A stretch of 64,000 nt of DNA from Jeotgalibacillus proteolyticus (lineage in GTDB: Bacteria > Bacillota > Bacilli > Bacillales > Jeotgalibacillaceae): assembly GCF_002926065.1 (NCBI RefSeq), contig NZ_PREZ01000002.1, positions 62,001 to 126,000 on the forward strand, read 5' to 3'. Shown piece after piece: positions 44,114 to 53,624 of the stretch (positions are counted from its first letter, which is position 1; the number at the start of each line of letters is the position of its first letter). The notes under the pieces were generated by a model, which was given only the letters and a program-made list of their open reading frames with translations, ran no database searches and was not told the DNA's origin. The translations under genes were made by a program, and so were the position numbers.

Positions 44114-44347
44114 ACCAATCACCTCCTCCCAGTGGAAATCTTTCATGGGCAAGTTTAATTACATTTATTAACATATTCCAACTAATCCATACGTAATTCT
44201 TTAGAAAGAATCGCGGTAAAGCCCATAGAATCAATGTTTAAGATCAATTCTGTTAAAAGATTATCATATAAAAAATGCATAAGCAAGAATAAAACCATAT
44301 TTAATGGCAATCTCTTCATATAGACACGGTTTTTTGGTAAAAACGCC
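44114..44347 (-). promoter_or_regulatory. AT-rich upstream region of hbs
   Basis: About 230 bp between the spoIVA terminator and hbs. A candidate promoter is TTGCTT, 17-nt spacer, TAATCT near 44265-44295 on the minus strand, giving a leader of roughly 150 nt. B. subtilis hbs also has a long upstream region with two promoters. No other structure is evident. Confidence 0.35.
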
Positions 44348-44377
44348 AAAAGACAGCCTTTTTCAAGGCTGTCTTTT
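44348..44377 (-). terminator. Intrinsic terminator of spoIVA
   Basis: 13-bp perfect stem AAAAGACAGCCTT/AAGGCTGTCTTTT, 11 nt past the spoIVA stop. Confidence 0.85.
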
Positions 44378-44387
44378 AGTTTATATT

Positions 44388-45866
44388 CTATAAAATTATG
44401 GCAATCATTCCACCCGAACCCTCATTAATTACCCGCTGTAAGGTTTCCTGCAGTTTATATCTGGCATTTTCAGGCATAATCGCAAGCTTCGCCTGGATGC
44501 CTTCCCTTACGATAGAGCTCAAGCTTCTCCCAAAGATATCCGAACTCCAGATTGATAACGGGTCTTCTTCAAAATCCTGCAATAGATAATGTACAAGTTC
44601 CTCGCTCTGTTTTTCCGTACCAATAATAGGCGAGAATTCGGACTCGACGTCAACTTTAATCATATGAATAGATGGTGCTGTAGCACGCAGCCTTACCCCA
44701 TATCTTGCACCCTGTCTGATAATTTCAGGTTCATCAAGACTCATATCTGATAGTGCAGGAGAGGCAATACCGTATCCAGTCTGCTTTACCATTTTTAGCG
44801 CGTCAGCCACCTGATCAAATTCTTTTTTCGCAATTGAATAATCCTGAATCAACTCTAAGAAATGGTCCTTAGTGGTGACTCTTTCCCCGATTAATTCATG
44901 GAGTATTTCTTCAAATAAATGGTCAGCCGCCCTTAGATCGATATTGGCAATTCCCTGCCCCATATCCATTCCGGCAAGATGCGCTTCCTGCACATGTTCA
45001 AATTCTTCAAACTGCCGGACGACGCGATCCACATCTCTTAAACGTTTAATATCATGAATAACTTCTGTTACCGCCTCCTGGAAGTGCCCTCTTAGCCAAT
45101 GCCGCTCATCAAGGACCATTACCCAGCTGGGAAGATTTACATTTACCTCAAGAACAGGAAATTCATATAAAGCTTCTCTTAAAACCATAAGGACATCTGA
45201 TTCCCTCATGCTCTCCACACTCATCGCAATTACCGGGATATCATATTTTAATTGAAGCTCCTGCCGCAGCTGATCTGTTTCAGACTGGTGCGGTCTTGCA
45301 CTGTTAAGCACCATAATAAATGGCTTTCCGACTTCCTTTAATTCTGCCACAACACGTTCTTCTGCATCTACATAGCTTTCCCTCGGGATATCTCCTATGG
45401 TGCCATCAGTGCTCATGAGGACTCCGATGGTTGAATGATCCTGTATCACTTTTCTTGTGCCTACCTCAGCAGCTTCGTGGAAAGGGATGGGTTCTTCGTA
45501 CCAAGGCGTATGGACCATTCTCGGACCGTATTCATCTTCATGACCCTTGGCTCCAGGTATCGTGTAGCCTACACAATCAACCATTCGTATATTTACTTCA
45601 AGGCTGTCTACCACCTGAACACGCACTGCCTGATTAGGCACAAATTTTGGCTCTGTCGTCATGATGGTTCTGCCGGCTGCACTTTGAGGAAGTTCATCCT
45701 GTGCCCGGTTCCGCTCAGCCTCATTTGTCATATGAGGGATTACTGCAAGCTCCATCATTTTCTTAATGAATGTTGACTTACCAGTACGCACAGCTCCGAC
45801 TACACCAATATAAATGTCTCCTCCTGTACGTTCTGCTATATGTTCAAACACATTTTGTTTCTCCAT
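44388..45866 (-). CDS. spoIVA: Stage IV sporulation protein A (coat basement ATPase)
   Basis: Mother-cell ATPase that polymerises on the forespore surface and anchors coat and cortex assembly. 492 residues, full length: Walker A GAVRTGKS (24-31), switch-like VRMVDCVGYTIPGAKGHEDEYGPRMV, Walker B-like STDGTIGDIPRESY, and an NTPase-specific FIMVLNSARP. SD AGAGGGGGC. Expected to be sigma-E controlled; a fitting -10 is present upstream. Confidence 0.97.
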   Translation of the reverse strand: MEKQNVFEHIAERTGGDIYIGVVGAVRTGKSTFIKKMMELAVIPHMTNEAERNRAQDELPQSAAGRTIMTTEPKFVPNQAVRVQVVDSLEVNIRMVDCVGYTIPGAKGHEDEYGPRMVHTPWYEEPIPFHEAAEVGTRKVIQDHSTIGVLMSTDGTIGDIPRESYVDAEERVVAELKEVGKPFIMVLNSARPHQSETDQLRQELQLKYDIPVIAMSVESMRESDVLMVLREALYEFPVLEVNVNLPSWVMVLDERHWLRGHFQEAVTEVIHDIKRLRDVDRVVRQFEEFEHVQEAHLAGMDMGQGIANIDLRAADHLFEEILHELIGERVTTKDHFLELIQDYSIAKKEFDQVADALKMVKQTGYGIASPALSDMSLDEPEIIRQGARYGVRLRATAPSIHMIKVDVESEFSPIIGTEKQSEELVHYLLQDFEEDPLSIWSSDIFGRSLSSIVREGIQAKLAIMPENARYKLQETLQRVINEGSGGMIAIIL

Positions 45867-45904
45867 TAAAGCGCCCCCTCTTTTCGAACATTCTTCGCAT
45901 AATT

Positions 45905-45912
45905 AGTGTATG
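45905..45912 (-). promoter_or_regulatory. Sigma-E-like -10 element for spoIVA
   Basis: Minus strand CATACACT fits the sigma-E -10 consensus CATACAnT, 39 nt before the start; the -35 is not convincing. Confidence 0.4.
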
Positions 45913-45933
45913 AGGACATGCATTTTTCAGAAC

Positions 45934-45980
45934 AAAAAAAGACCGGTCCCCTTCAGTTTTTTATTTGAAGGAACCAGTCT
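45934..45980 (-). terminator. Intrinsic terminator of yphF
   Basis: Stem of about 14 bp with minor mismatch, GACTGGTTCCTTCA/TGAAGGGGACCGGTC, followed by seven T on the minus strand. Confidence 0.8.
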
Positions 45981-45984
45981 GAAT

Positions 45985-46704
45985 TTAATTTGAAGAATAG
46001 ATAATTTCATTCTCTTCATTGACTTCGTATTGCGGGGAATATGCTGGAACGAAATAAGATTCCTCGTGCAAAACAGTAAGGATGTCCTGCTCATTGCCCT
46101 TGTAATCGTTTAGATCAATGTTATTTTCCTGAACAAATTGATACAAATCAGTAATATAGTCCACGTGTATTGTGCCGTCACCGCCGGCAATAAGCGGCAG
46201 CTCTTTATTCGTATACGGACTTTGAACGGTCGGTTCTTCTTTATAACCCAGTTTTGAATAATCAATGGTAAATTTATTCCCGCCAAGTGCCTTATCAAAA
46301 GGGATGCCTCTATTTGCCTGAATTCGTATTTGAAGACTTCTTATCTCCTCAGCAATTCTCAGATCAAAAATGTGTACTGACGGGTCTTCTTCCACGTCCA
46401 GCAAAAGATATTGAAATACCCCTCCATTTTCAAAAGCATTCCCTGGCAGCTGATCCATGTATCTTGGTTTGAGCTTTGAAAAATCAATAAGATATTTTTG
46501 GTAAATTGGTGTTGATTCTTCCATCGTTTTTATAGGGAGAAGGCCGCCTGATTCTTCCTGAAAAGCATCTACTGCCCTTTGCACGACCTGAATCTGCTCA
46601 TCATAAGGTATTTCATTTTCAGCCTTTTGTGAAGAAGGATACATGCAGCCCTGAAGTAATAAAACGGCACACAGTAATGCAATGATGATTGTCCCCTTTT
46701 TCAT
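45985..46704 (-). CDS. yphF: YphF lipoprotein
   Basis: 239 residues with a lipoprotein signal: basic start, hydrophobic stretch and lipobox LLQGC with Cys20 as the lipidation site. The mature domain is acidic; DEQIQVVQRAVDAFQEESGGLLPIKTMEE and PRYMDQLPGNAFENGGVFQYLL resemble YphF of Bacillus. Function unknown; the location next to spoIVA suggests sporulation-period expression. SD AAAAGGAGTGAG. Confidence 0.85.
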   Translation of the reverse strand: MKKGTIIIALLCAVLLLQGCMYPSSQKAENEIPYDEQIQVVQRAVDAFQEESGGLLPIKTMEESTPIYQKYLIDFSKLKPRYMDQLPGNAFENGGVFQYLLLDVEEDPSVHIFDLRIAEEIRSLQIRIQANRGIPFDKALGGNKFTIDYSKLGYKEEPTVQSPYTNKELPLIAGGDGTIHVDYITDLYQFVQENNIDLNDYKGNEQDILTVLHEESYFVPAYSPQYEVNEENEIIYSSN

Positions 46705-46732
46705 AGGGTCTCACTCCTTTTAATACTCAACA

Positions 46733-46930
46733 CTAAACTGTGGGCCCGCTAAAGACCACAAATAGCATGATTAACCCTGCTAAGATCATCATCACATAAG
46801 CCACTAGCCCTGTGATGAATTTAAGTACTTTATTTGAAAGCTTATAACGGCTTAAATAAATAGTAATAATGGCTAAAAACATAAAGCCCATGGATCCAAA
46901 GGATATCCACATTTTTGTTAAAGCGGTCAA
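46733..46930 (-). CDS. yphE: YphE-family (DUF2768) small membrane protein
   Basis: 65 residues with two membrane helices (about 5-25 and 37-60); ALTKMWISFGSMGFMFLAIITIYLSRYKL is typical of DUF2768. Function unknown. TTG at 46930 with SD AGGGAG 8 nt upstream aligns with the family start; GTG at 46939 (three residues longer) is the alternative. Order gpsA-yphE-yphF-spoIVA matches B. subtilis. Confidence 0.8.
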   Translation of the reverse strand: MTALTKMWISFGSMGFMFLAIITIYLSRYKLSNKVLKFITGLVAYVMMILAGLIMLFVVFSGPTV

Positions 46931-47062
46931 TAATTTCACTCCCTTACTTCCAATATGCTAAATATGAGACTTTTGCTCAAATTATATCATAGGCCGTGAT
47001 TTAACAAATTTAAAGAATGAATCTTTCTTAAAACGTTCATATTTCCTGCTTCCATTCCATAG

Positions 47063-47094
47063 AAAAACTGAGAGTCTGATTCTCTCAGTTTTTT
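47063..47094 (-). terminator. Intrinsic terminator of gpsA
   Basis: 12-bp perfect stem AAAAACTGAGAG/CTCTCAGTTTTT, T-tail on both strands. Confidence 0.85.
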
Positions 47095-47125
47095 CTGTCC
47101 GATGATTTCAGTTTTAATCTCAAAA

Positions 47126-48184
47126 CTATTGTTCGTCAGCCTCAGTTTGTTCACCGAGAATATTTACGAGGTCTTCCATTTCATGTGTTTTCATTCTTGA
47201 CATCAGCTGATCTACCGCTTCTTTTGGATTAACATCGTGGAACAGTACACGATGAAGAGCCTGGGTAATTGGCATGGTGACCTCATACTTTTGCGCAAGC
47301 TGATAAGCCGCTTTAGTCGTCCGGACTCCTTCTACCACCATTCCCATTTCTTCAAGCACTTCATTTAGTTTCTTGCCCTTGCCAAGCATATTCCCAGCTC
47401 TCCAATTTCTGGAATGTACGCTCGTACATGTTACGATCAAATCTCCAATTCCTGCAAGTCCTGAAAACGTTAACGGGTTTGCTCCGAGAGTTGTTCCTAA
47501 ACGGGCAATTTCCGCAAGACCTCTGGTAATTAACGCTGCTTTGGCATTGTCCCCGTAGCCTAAACCATCCGTAATACCAGCAGCCAGAGCAATGATATTT
47601 TTTAATGCACCGCCGATCTCCACTCCTATAATATCGGAGTTTGTATAAACGCGAAAATTATGATTCATAAAAAGATCCTGGACGTGTTCAGCTGATTTAA
47701 GGTCGGTTGACGCTGCCGTGACAGTTGTCGGGTGGCGAAGCACAACTTCTTCTGCATGGCTTGGACCTGATAGAACAACTAAACCATGCATTGAGCGTTC
47801 TGTTAAAAGCTCCTTGAGAATTTCTGAAATCCGCAAATGAGTATCCGGCTCAATCCCCTTACTGACATGAACCACCGTTTTTGGATCAGCAGAAACGCTT
47901 TCTACTTTTTCAGCTACCTCTCTGATTGCTTTTGTCGGTACAGCAAATACAACCGTATCTACACCATTAATCGCCTGACCCAGATCGGAATATGCTGTTA
48001 TAGCAGAGGGCAATTCCGTTCCGGGAAGATAGCGCTCATTTTTTCTCTCTGTATTTATTAGATCTGCCTGCACAGGGTTATGCGTCCATAATCTTACATC
48101 ATGCCCGTTATCCCCTAAAACTAAAGCAAGAGCTGTTCCCCAGCTTCCCGCTCCTAATACAGCAACACCTTTAGGTTTTGTCAT
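47126..48184 (-). CDS. gpsA: Glycerol-3-phosphate dehydrogenase [NAD(P)+]
   Basis: Makes sn-glycerol 3-phosphate for phospholipids. 352 residues: [46 protein letters not shown], and the catalytic Lys in [32 protein letters not shown]. Follows der by 32 nt, as in B. subtilis. Confidence 0.96.
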   Translation of the reverse strand: MTKPKGVAVLGAGSWGTALALVLGDNGHDVRLWTHNPVQADLINTERKNERYLPGTELPSAITAYSDLGQAINGVDTVVFAVPTKAIREVAEKVESVSADPKTVVHVSKGIEPDTHLRISEILKELLTERSMHGLVVLSGPSHAEEVVLRHPTTVTAASTDLKSAEHVQDLFMNHNFRVYTNSDIIGVEIGGALKNIIALAAGITDGLGYGDNAKAALITRGLAEIARLGTTLGANPLTFSGLAGIGDLIVTCTSVHSRNWRAGNMLGKGKKLNEVLEEMGMVVEGVRTTKAAYQLAQKYEVTMPITQALHRVLFHDVNPKEAVDQLMSRMKTHEMEDLVNILGEQTEADEQ

Positions 48185-48216
48185 CAGGTAAACTCCTCTC
48201 AGGTAAAAGTGATCTT

Positions 48217-49527
48217 TTATTTTCGTGCTCTTGCTATTAAGCGGATCGGCGTACCTTCGAATCCAAATGCTTCACGAATGCGATTTTCCAAAAAGCGTTC
48301 GTAAGAAAAATGCATTAATTCCGGCTCGTTGACAAACACAACGAAGGTCGGCGGCTTAACAGATACTTGAGTGGCATAAAAGATCTTCAAACGCTTACCG
48401 TGATCTGTAGGAGTTGGATTCATGGCAACAGCATCCATTACGACTTCATTTAGAACACTGGATTGAACACGCATCGCATGATTTTCACTTGCCATATTTA
48501 TGACAGGAAGGAGAGTATGAATTCTCTTTTTAGTTAGTGCAGAAAGAAATACGACTGGCGCATAGTCCAAAAACTGAAAATGATCGCGAATTTTTTTCTC
48601 AAAGCGGTCCATGGTTTTTTCATCTTTTTCCACGGCATCCCATTTATTTACGACAATAATGACGGCTCTGCCTGCATCATGTGCATATCCGGCTATTTTT
48701 TTATCCTGCTCGATAATTCCTTCATCTGCGTCCAATACGACTAAAACGACATCTGAGCGCTCAATTGCACGCAAGGCTCTGAGCACACTGTATTTTTCTG
48801 TAGACTCATACACCTTGCCTTTTTTCCGCATACCCGCAGTATCGATAATGACGTACTCCTGTCCATCATACTTATAAGGAGAATCGATTGCGTCTCGTGT
48901 GGTTCCTGCAATATTCGAAACAATTACCCGGTCTTCTCCTAATAATGAATTAACGAGTGAGGATTTCCCCACATTAGGACGACCGATTAACGAGAACTTT
49001 ATAACCTCATCCCCGTATTCTTTTTCTTCTCTTGGCTTGAAGCTCGCTGCCACTGCATCCAGCATATCGCCAAGCCCCAAACCGTGAGAGCCTGAAATGG
49101 GAAATGGTTCGCCAAATCCTAAGGCGTAAAAATCATAAATCTGATCCTTCATATCAGGATTGTCCACTTTATTAACAGCGAGTACAATCGGTTTATTTGA
49201 ACGATATAAGATTTTTGCTACCTGCTCGTCTGCTGATGTAACACCTTCGCGCCCATTCGTCATGAAAATAATCACATCAGCTTCATCAATCGCAATTTCA
49301 GCTTGTTGTCTAATCTGCTCAAGGAAAGGCTCATCACCGATTTCTATCCCGCCTGTATCAATGATGTTAAAATCATGCGTAAGCCATTCAGCACTGCTGT
49401 ATATCCGGTCTCTTGTTATCCCGGGAATATCTTCTACTATTGAAATTCTTTCTCCAACGATCCTGTTGAATATAGTGGACTTCCCTACATTTGGGCGTCC
49501 TACTATTGCAACGACTGGCTTTGCCAT
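48217..49527 (-). CDS. der: GTPase Der (EngA), ribosome assembly factor
   Basis: Tandem-GTPase protein for 50S maturation. 436 residues, same as B. subtilis. First G domain GRPNVGKS (10-17) with DTGG and NKVD; second [12 protein letters not shown] near 180 with [11 protein letters not shown] and NKWD; C-terminal KH-like domain ending [12 protein letters not shown]. The ATG at 49527 has SD AAAGGGTGA; the GTG at 49536 overlaps it. Confidence 0.97.
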   Translation of the reverse strand: MAKPVVAIVGRPNVGKSTIFNRIVGERISIVEDIPGITRDRIYSSAEWLTHDFNIIDTGGIEIGDEPFLEQIRQQAEIAIDEADVIIFMTNGREGVTSADEQVAKILYRSNKPIVLAVNKVDNPDMKDQIYDFYALGFGEPFPISGSHGLGLGDMLDAVAASFKPREEKEYGDEVIKFSLIGRPNVGKSSLVNSLLGEDRVIVSNIAGTTRDAIDSPYKYDGQEYVIIDTAGMRKKGKVYESTEKYSVLRALRAIERSDVVLVVLDADEGIIEQDKKIAGYAHDAGRAVIIVVNKWDAVEKDEKTMDRFEKKIRDHFQFLDYAPVVFLSALTKKRIHTLLPVINMASENHAMRVQSSVLNEVVMDAVAMNPTPTDHGKRLKIFYATQVSVKPPTFVVFVNEPELMHFSYERFLENRIREAFGFEGTPIRLIARARK

Positions 49528-49560
49528 GACGTTCACCCTTTCTTATCCCAACTTATCTCT

Positions 49561-49569
49561 AGTATATCA
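49561..49569 (-). promoter_or_regulatory. Extended -10 promoter of der
   Basis: Minus strand TGA-TATACT about 30 nt before the der ATG. A second possible promoter (TTGTTT, 17 nt, TACAAT at 49645-49650) lies about 90 nt further upstream. Confidence 0.45.
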
Positions 49570-49731
49570 AACCGTACGCTTCCACATAACATAACCGTAA
49601 AAAGACAGCAAGTTGGTCCTGTCCTTTCTAAAATGACTCGAATAATTGTATCAATAAATGGCTGTAAAAACAACGTTCAACCGCAAAGATAAGAAGTTAA
49701 ACATAACTTTATTATGTAAACAAACAAAAAG

Positions 49732-49762
49732 AAAAAAGGTTAAGACAAACGATATGTCTTAA
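49732..49762 (-). terminator. Intrinsic terminator of fni
   Basis: 11-bp perfect stem AGGTTAAGACA/TGTCTTAACCT followed by T-rich sequence on the minus strand, 70 nt past the fni stop. Confidence 0.82.
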
Positions 49763-49832
49763 CCTCTAAGGTCCTGTTCACTTTGCTCTGTTTTCTTTAT
49801 TCAATTTAGTCACCAGTTATATAGCTATTACT

Positions 49833-50885
49833 TTAAGTGGATCTTACAGCAAAGCGTTCCGGCTCAAGTCCTCTTGACTTCAGCCAATGGTAAGTGGGGC
49901 CGCTGATTACTACGGAAGTGTTTTTAAGCTGCTCAGTGTTTCTTGCTCCTAAAGCAGTCATAATCACTTTTTGTTCCCTTTGCATCTGCTGGATTTCCTC
50001 AACTAAGGCTTCAGGTCCTTCATCAATAACGATTTTTAAAAATGCACCTGCTATTCCTGCAGCATCTGCCCCGAGGCTAAGTGCTTTTATTACTTCAAGG
50101 CTATTCTTAATTCCCCCGGAAGCGATGACCGATGAGCTAAAGCTGCTTTTAGCTTCAACTATAGATGCAGTTGTTGTTATCCCCCAGTCATTAAAAAAAG
50201 TCAGTTCACGCTGTTGACGGTAGTTTTCGATCCGCGAAAAATTCGTTCCGCCATAGCCGCCAACGTCGATTATGGAAACGCCTGCGTTTTCGAGTTTTTT
50301 CACTGTTTCCCTGCTCATCCCAAATCCGGTTTCTTTTACAATAACGGGAACTTCGAGGCCGGTAACAATTTTTTCAATTCTGCCTAATGCACCAGTAAAG
50401 GATCTGTCTCCTTCAGGCATAGCTAATTCCTGGATCACATTCAGATGAATCTGCAGCGCGTCTGCTTCAATCATGTCCACTGCTGCCTTTGCCTGATCAA
50501 GGGTAGCTTCACTCCCAAGATTCCCTACAATTATTCCTTTCGGGTTAACTTTTCTGGTTATCGAATAAGATCTTCGTTCAGAGGAATCTTTTATCGCAGC
50601 CATCTGAGAGCCTACTGACAGCATAAGACCTGTTTCCTTCGCAGCTAAAGCAAAGCCTTCATTTAATTTTTCCGTTTTTTCTCCTCCGCCGCCGGTCATC
50701 GCATTGATGTAAAAAGGCGAACTTAAATTAAGTTCGCCTAATTTGCTATGGAGAGAGACCTCATCCACTGAAAGGTCAGGAAGACTTTGATGAACAAAGG
50801 TCAAATCCTCAAAGCCGGAGCTTCCCGATGTTGCAGTCGAGAGTGCATAATTAATATGATCAATTTTTCTTTTCGATCTGCTCAC
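49833..50885 (-). CDS. fni: Type 2 isopentenyl-diphosphate delta-isomerase
   Basis: FMN- and NADPH-dependent IPP/DMAPP isomerase. 350 residues, TIM barrel: RSKRKIDHINYAL, FYINAMTGGGGEKTEKLN, GNLGSEATLDQAKAAVDMI, KETGFGMSRETVKKL and ASGGIKNSLEVIKALSLGADAAGIAG (FMN phosphate site). GTG start with SD AAAGGTGAG. Just downstream of the S1-like gene. Confidence 0.95.
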   Translation of the reverse strand: MSRSKRKIDHINYALSTATSGSSGFEDLTFVHQSLPDLSVDEVSLHSKLGELNLSSPFYINAMTGGGGEKTEKLNEGFALAAKETGLMLSVGSQMAAIKDSSERRSYSITRKVNPKGIIVGNLGSEATLDQAKAAVDMIEADALQIHLNVIQELAMPEGDRSFTGALGRIEKIVTGLEVPVIVKETGFGMSRETVKKLENAGVSIIDVGGYGGTNFSRIENYRQQRELTFFNDWGITTTASIVEAKSSFSSSVIASGGIKNSLEVIKALSLGADAAGIAGAFLKIVIDEGPEALVEEIQQMQREQKVIMTALGARNTEQLKNTSVVISGPTYHWLKSRGLEPERFAVRST

Positions 50886-50897
50886 TTGCTCTCACCT

Positions 50898-52052
50898 TTA
50901 ATTATCATTTTTTAAGTTCTTCAGCTTATCTCCAATCATCTCACCTAATTGAAAGCCTTTTGATTCTTCAGGGAGATCATAGGACTGATCTTTTCTGCCC
51001 TGATCACCTTTATTTTCTTCCAATTCTTTTACCGATAGTGAAAGGCGCTGATCGTTTACATTGACATCAAGAACCTTAACCTTGACCTCCTGCCCTTCAG
51101 ATAGGACTTCATGAGGCGTGCCGATATGCTGATGGGAGATTTGAGAAATATGAACTAATCCCTCTACTCCCGGGAATACTTCAACGAAAGCCCCGTAGGA
51201 TACCAGACGGCGTACTTTACCTTCTAATACTGAACCTTTAGGTGCCTTTTCATCAATATCTGACCACGGACCTGGAAGGGTTTCCTTAATTGATAGTGAA
51301 ATCCGCTCGTTATCACGATCCACAGAAAGTACTTTCACCTGCACTTTTTGTCCCTCTTCCACTACATCTGAAGGCTTTTCCACATGCTGATGGGAAAGCT
51401 GTGAAATATGCACAAGACCATCTACGCCTCCGATATCTACGAACGCTCCAAAATCTGTAATCCTCTGAACAGTGCCGTCCAGAACGTCATTTGCCTGGAT
51501 GCTTTCAAGCAGCGCTTTTTTCTTTTCTGCTTTTTGTCCTTCTACCACCGCTCTATGAGAAAGAATCAGTCTGTTTTTTTCTTCGTCGAGTTCAACGATT
51601 TTAAATGCCAGACTTTTCCCTCGATAATCTTCAAAATCTTCTACATAATAATCCTCGACTAAAGAAGCGGGTACAAAGCCCCGAACGCCAAGGTCAACAA
51701 CAAGGCCGCCTTTTACAACGTCCTTAACTTCCGCTTCAAAAATCTCTTCGGATTCGAAACGGCGTTTCATTTCGTCCCAGGCTTTTTCAGCTTCCACTTT
51801 TCTTTTAGATAAAACAAGGAGCTCTTCTTCAACCTTGGTTACTACAAGCTCGAGCTCGTCTCCTTCGTTAACTACATCTGACGCTTTTTCTACATGGAGG
51901 CTGGACAGTTCGCTGATCGGGATGATTCCATCCACCTTACTGTCCTTGACATCAACTAGAACCTGTTTTTCCTCCACTTTCGTTACGGTACCGGTGACTC
52001 GGTCTCCCACCTCGAGAGAGTTTACTTCAATATGATTCATGTCTTCTGCCAT
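50898..52052 (-). CDS. rpsA: S1-domain RNA-binding protein (RpsA/YpfD)
   Basis: 384 residues with four S1 domains (about 12-82, 100-165, 185-255, 270-340). GFVPASLVEDYYVEDFEDYRGK, DFGAFVDIGGVDGLVHISQLSH and SYGAFVEVFPGVEGLVHISQISH are typical. Related to ribosomal protein S1 but shorter (four instead of six domains); in Bacillus it is not essential for translation. SD AAGGAGGAG. Confidence 0.94.
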   Translation of the reverse strand: MAEDMNHIEVNSLEVGDRVTGTVTKVEEKQVLVDVKDSKVDGIIPISELSSLHVEKASDVVNEGDELELVVTKVEEELLVLSKRKVEAEKAWDEMKRRFESEEIFEAEVKDVVKGGLVVDLGVRGFVPASLVEDYYVEDFEDYRGKSLAFKIVELDEEKNRLILSHRAVVEGQKAEKKKALLESIQANDVLDGTVQRITDFGAFVDIGGVDGLVHISQLSHQHVEKPSDVVEEGQKVQVKVLSVDRDNERISLSIKETLPGPWSDIDEKAPKGSVLEGKVRRLVSYGAFVEVFPGVEGLVHISQISHQHIGTPHEVLSEGQEVKVKVLDVNVNDQRLSLSVKELEENKGDQGRKDQSYDLPEESKGFQLGEMIGDKLKNLKNDN

Positions 52053-52177
52053 ATGTACTCCTCCTTAATCCATGACTACTGAAATATTATTAAATGTGAA
52101 AATATACACATTATAATTAAAATTCAGAATATACTACTAACTTCTAATAAACTGCACCTTTTGTCAAGTGAGAACTT

Positions 52178-52759
52178 TTATCGATGATTGTCGATTAAAT
52201 TCTGGATATGACTCATAATGACCTCTGTTGCCTCGTCAGCGGATGCTCTTTTGGCTCTCAGCTCCTCCATAGGGATCGGCTTTCCGTAAACGACCTTAAG
52301 TCTTTTGAATCTCTTATAAGGACCGATTACAGCACATGGCACTACAGCGGCTTCAGATCGAAGTGCAAAAAAACCGGCACCTGCCAATCCTTTTTTTAAT
52401 TCCCCGTCTTTACTACGTGTACCCTCTGGGAACAGTCCAATAACATTATTTTCTTTTAAAATTTTTAATCCGTTTCGCAAGGCCTCCCGATCGCTCATTC
52501 CCCGCTTAACCGGGAACGCTCTGACCTTAGGCAGAATCTTCTTTAAAACCGGCATTCTGAACAGTTCTTCCTTGGCCATAAATGATACCGGCCTCCGAGC
52601 AGTGAGACCTACTACCGGCGGGTCTAAAAGGCTGATATGATTTGCACACAGAAGCACTCCGCCTTCTTTAGGGAAATTTTCTCTTCCGACAACCTTGAAG
52701 CGGTAAATCGGCGTTAAAACTACAGTTACTAATTTTTTACCAAAACTATATAAGTTCAT
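52178..52759 (-). CDS. plsC: 1-acyl-sn-glycerol-3-phosphate acyltransferase
   Basis: Makes phosphatidic acid at the membrane. 193 residues with acyltransferase boxes NHISLLDPP (HX4D), the substrate motif [14 protein letters not shown] and [11 protein letters not shown]-terminal hydrophobic segment. Overlaps cmk by 4 nt. In B. subtilis cmk and ypfD are adjacent without this gene. Confidence 0.93.
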   Translation of the reverse strand: MNLYSFGKKLVTVVLTPIYRFKVVGRENFPKEGGVLLCANHISLLDPPVVGLTARRPVSFMAKEELFRMPVLKKILPKVRAFPVKRGMSDREALRNGLKILKENNVIGLFPEGTRSKDGELKKGLAGAGFFALRSEAAVVPCAVIGPYKRFKRLKVVYGKPIPMEELRAKRASADEATEVIMSHIQNLIDNHR

Positions 52760-53445
52760 ATCGATCCTCCACGTTCCTTAACCAGGTCCAAAATGGTATT
52801 TACAACACTTTCAATATCCATTGCTGTAGTATCTATTTCAATCGCATCGTCTGCTTTAGTCAATGGGGATGCTTCGCGGGTTGAATCCAGATAATCGCGT
52901 TCTTCAATCGCTTTTTGGAGCTGTTCAAGGCTCGATTCGATTCCCTGTCTTTTATGCTCCTCAAACCGTCTTCTGGCACGTTCTTCTACACTTGCGATCA
53001 TAAAGATCTTTACTTCAGCATCAGGTATGACATGGGTTCCGATATCTCGTCCATCCATAACAATACCGCCGCTTTCTACAAGCTCCTGCTGTCTTCTGAC
53101 CATTTCTTTTCTGATCAGTGGATGCTTTGCAACATTTGATACCTGATTTGTTACGTCGTTTGAACGAATTTCATTTGTTACTTCATCTCCGTCCAGAAAA
53201 ACCAGCTGGCCTAAAGTGCCAGGTTTAAGCTCTATAATAGTATTCAACAAAACCTCGTATAATTCCTTCTCGTTTTCCGGATCTGTCTGCATCTTTAGTG
53301 CTTTATAAGTCAGTGTCCGGTACATTGCACCCGTGTCTATATATACATAGCCTAATTTTTCAGCCAGCCTTTTTGCAATAGTACTTTTTCCAGCTGCGGC
53401 CGGACCATCTAATGCAATTCTAAGCTTCTTCCCTAATACGTTCAC
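52756..53445 (-). CDS. cmk: Cytidylate kinase
   Basis: Phosphorylates CMP and dCMP. 229 residues: [38 protein letters not shown] (P-loop and substrate loop), [25 protein letters not shown], and [14 protein letters not shown] at 53445 (AAGGAG 8 nt upstream) or TTG at 53448 are both possible starts. Confidence 0.95.
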   Translation of the reverse strand: MNVLGKKLRIALDGPAAAGKSTIAKRLAEKLGYVYIDTGAMYRTLTYKALKMQTDPENEKELYEVLLNTIIELKPGTLGQLVFLDGDEVTNEIRSNDVTNQVSNVAKHPLIRKEMVRRQQELVESGGIVMDGRDIGTHVIPDAEVKIFMIASVEERARRRFEEHKRQGIESSLEQLQKAIEERDYLDSTREASPLTKADDAIEIDTTAMDIESVVNTILDLVKERGGSI

Positions 53446-53538
53446 CAAACATTCTCCTTCGTCACATTATTCTAAGGTATTGTACCATAATTCGACCTTT
53501 TATTTATGTTTAAAGCTGTCAAATGCCTTAAAGTACAT

Positions 53539-53570
53539 AAAAAAAAGCTTCCCATTGAAGGAAGCCTTTT
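53539..53570 (-). terminator. Intrinsic terminator of sleB-ypeB
   Basis: Hairpin AAGGCTTCC-TTCAAT-GGGAAGCTT followed by T-rich sequence on the minus strand, 55 nt past the ypeB stop. Confidence 0.75.
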
Positions 53571-53624
53571 CTATGCAGCTTTTTACTATCTCAGCTGCTT
53601 TAAACTTATGCTGATGTTCAATTT

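Noticed and set aside
45880-45900. LexA-like GAAC motif upstream of spoIVA
   Set aside because: Only one half-site; the GTTC half is missing at the right spacing.
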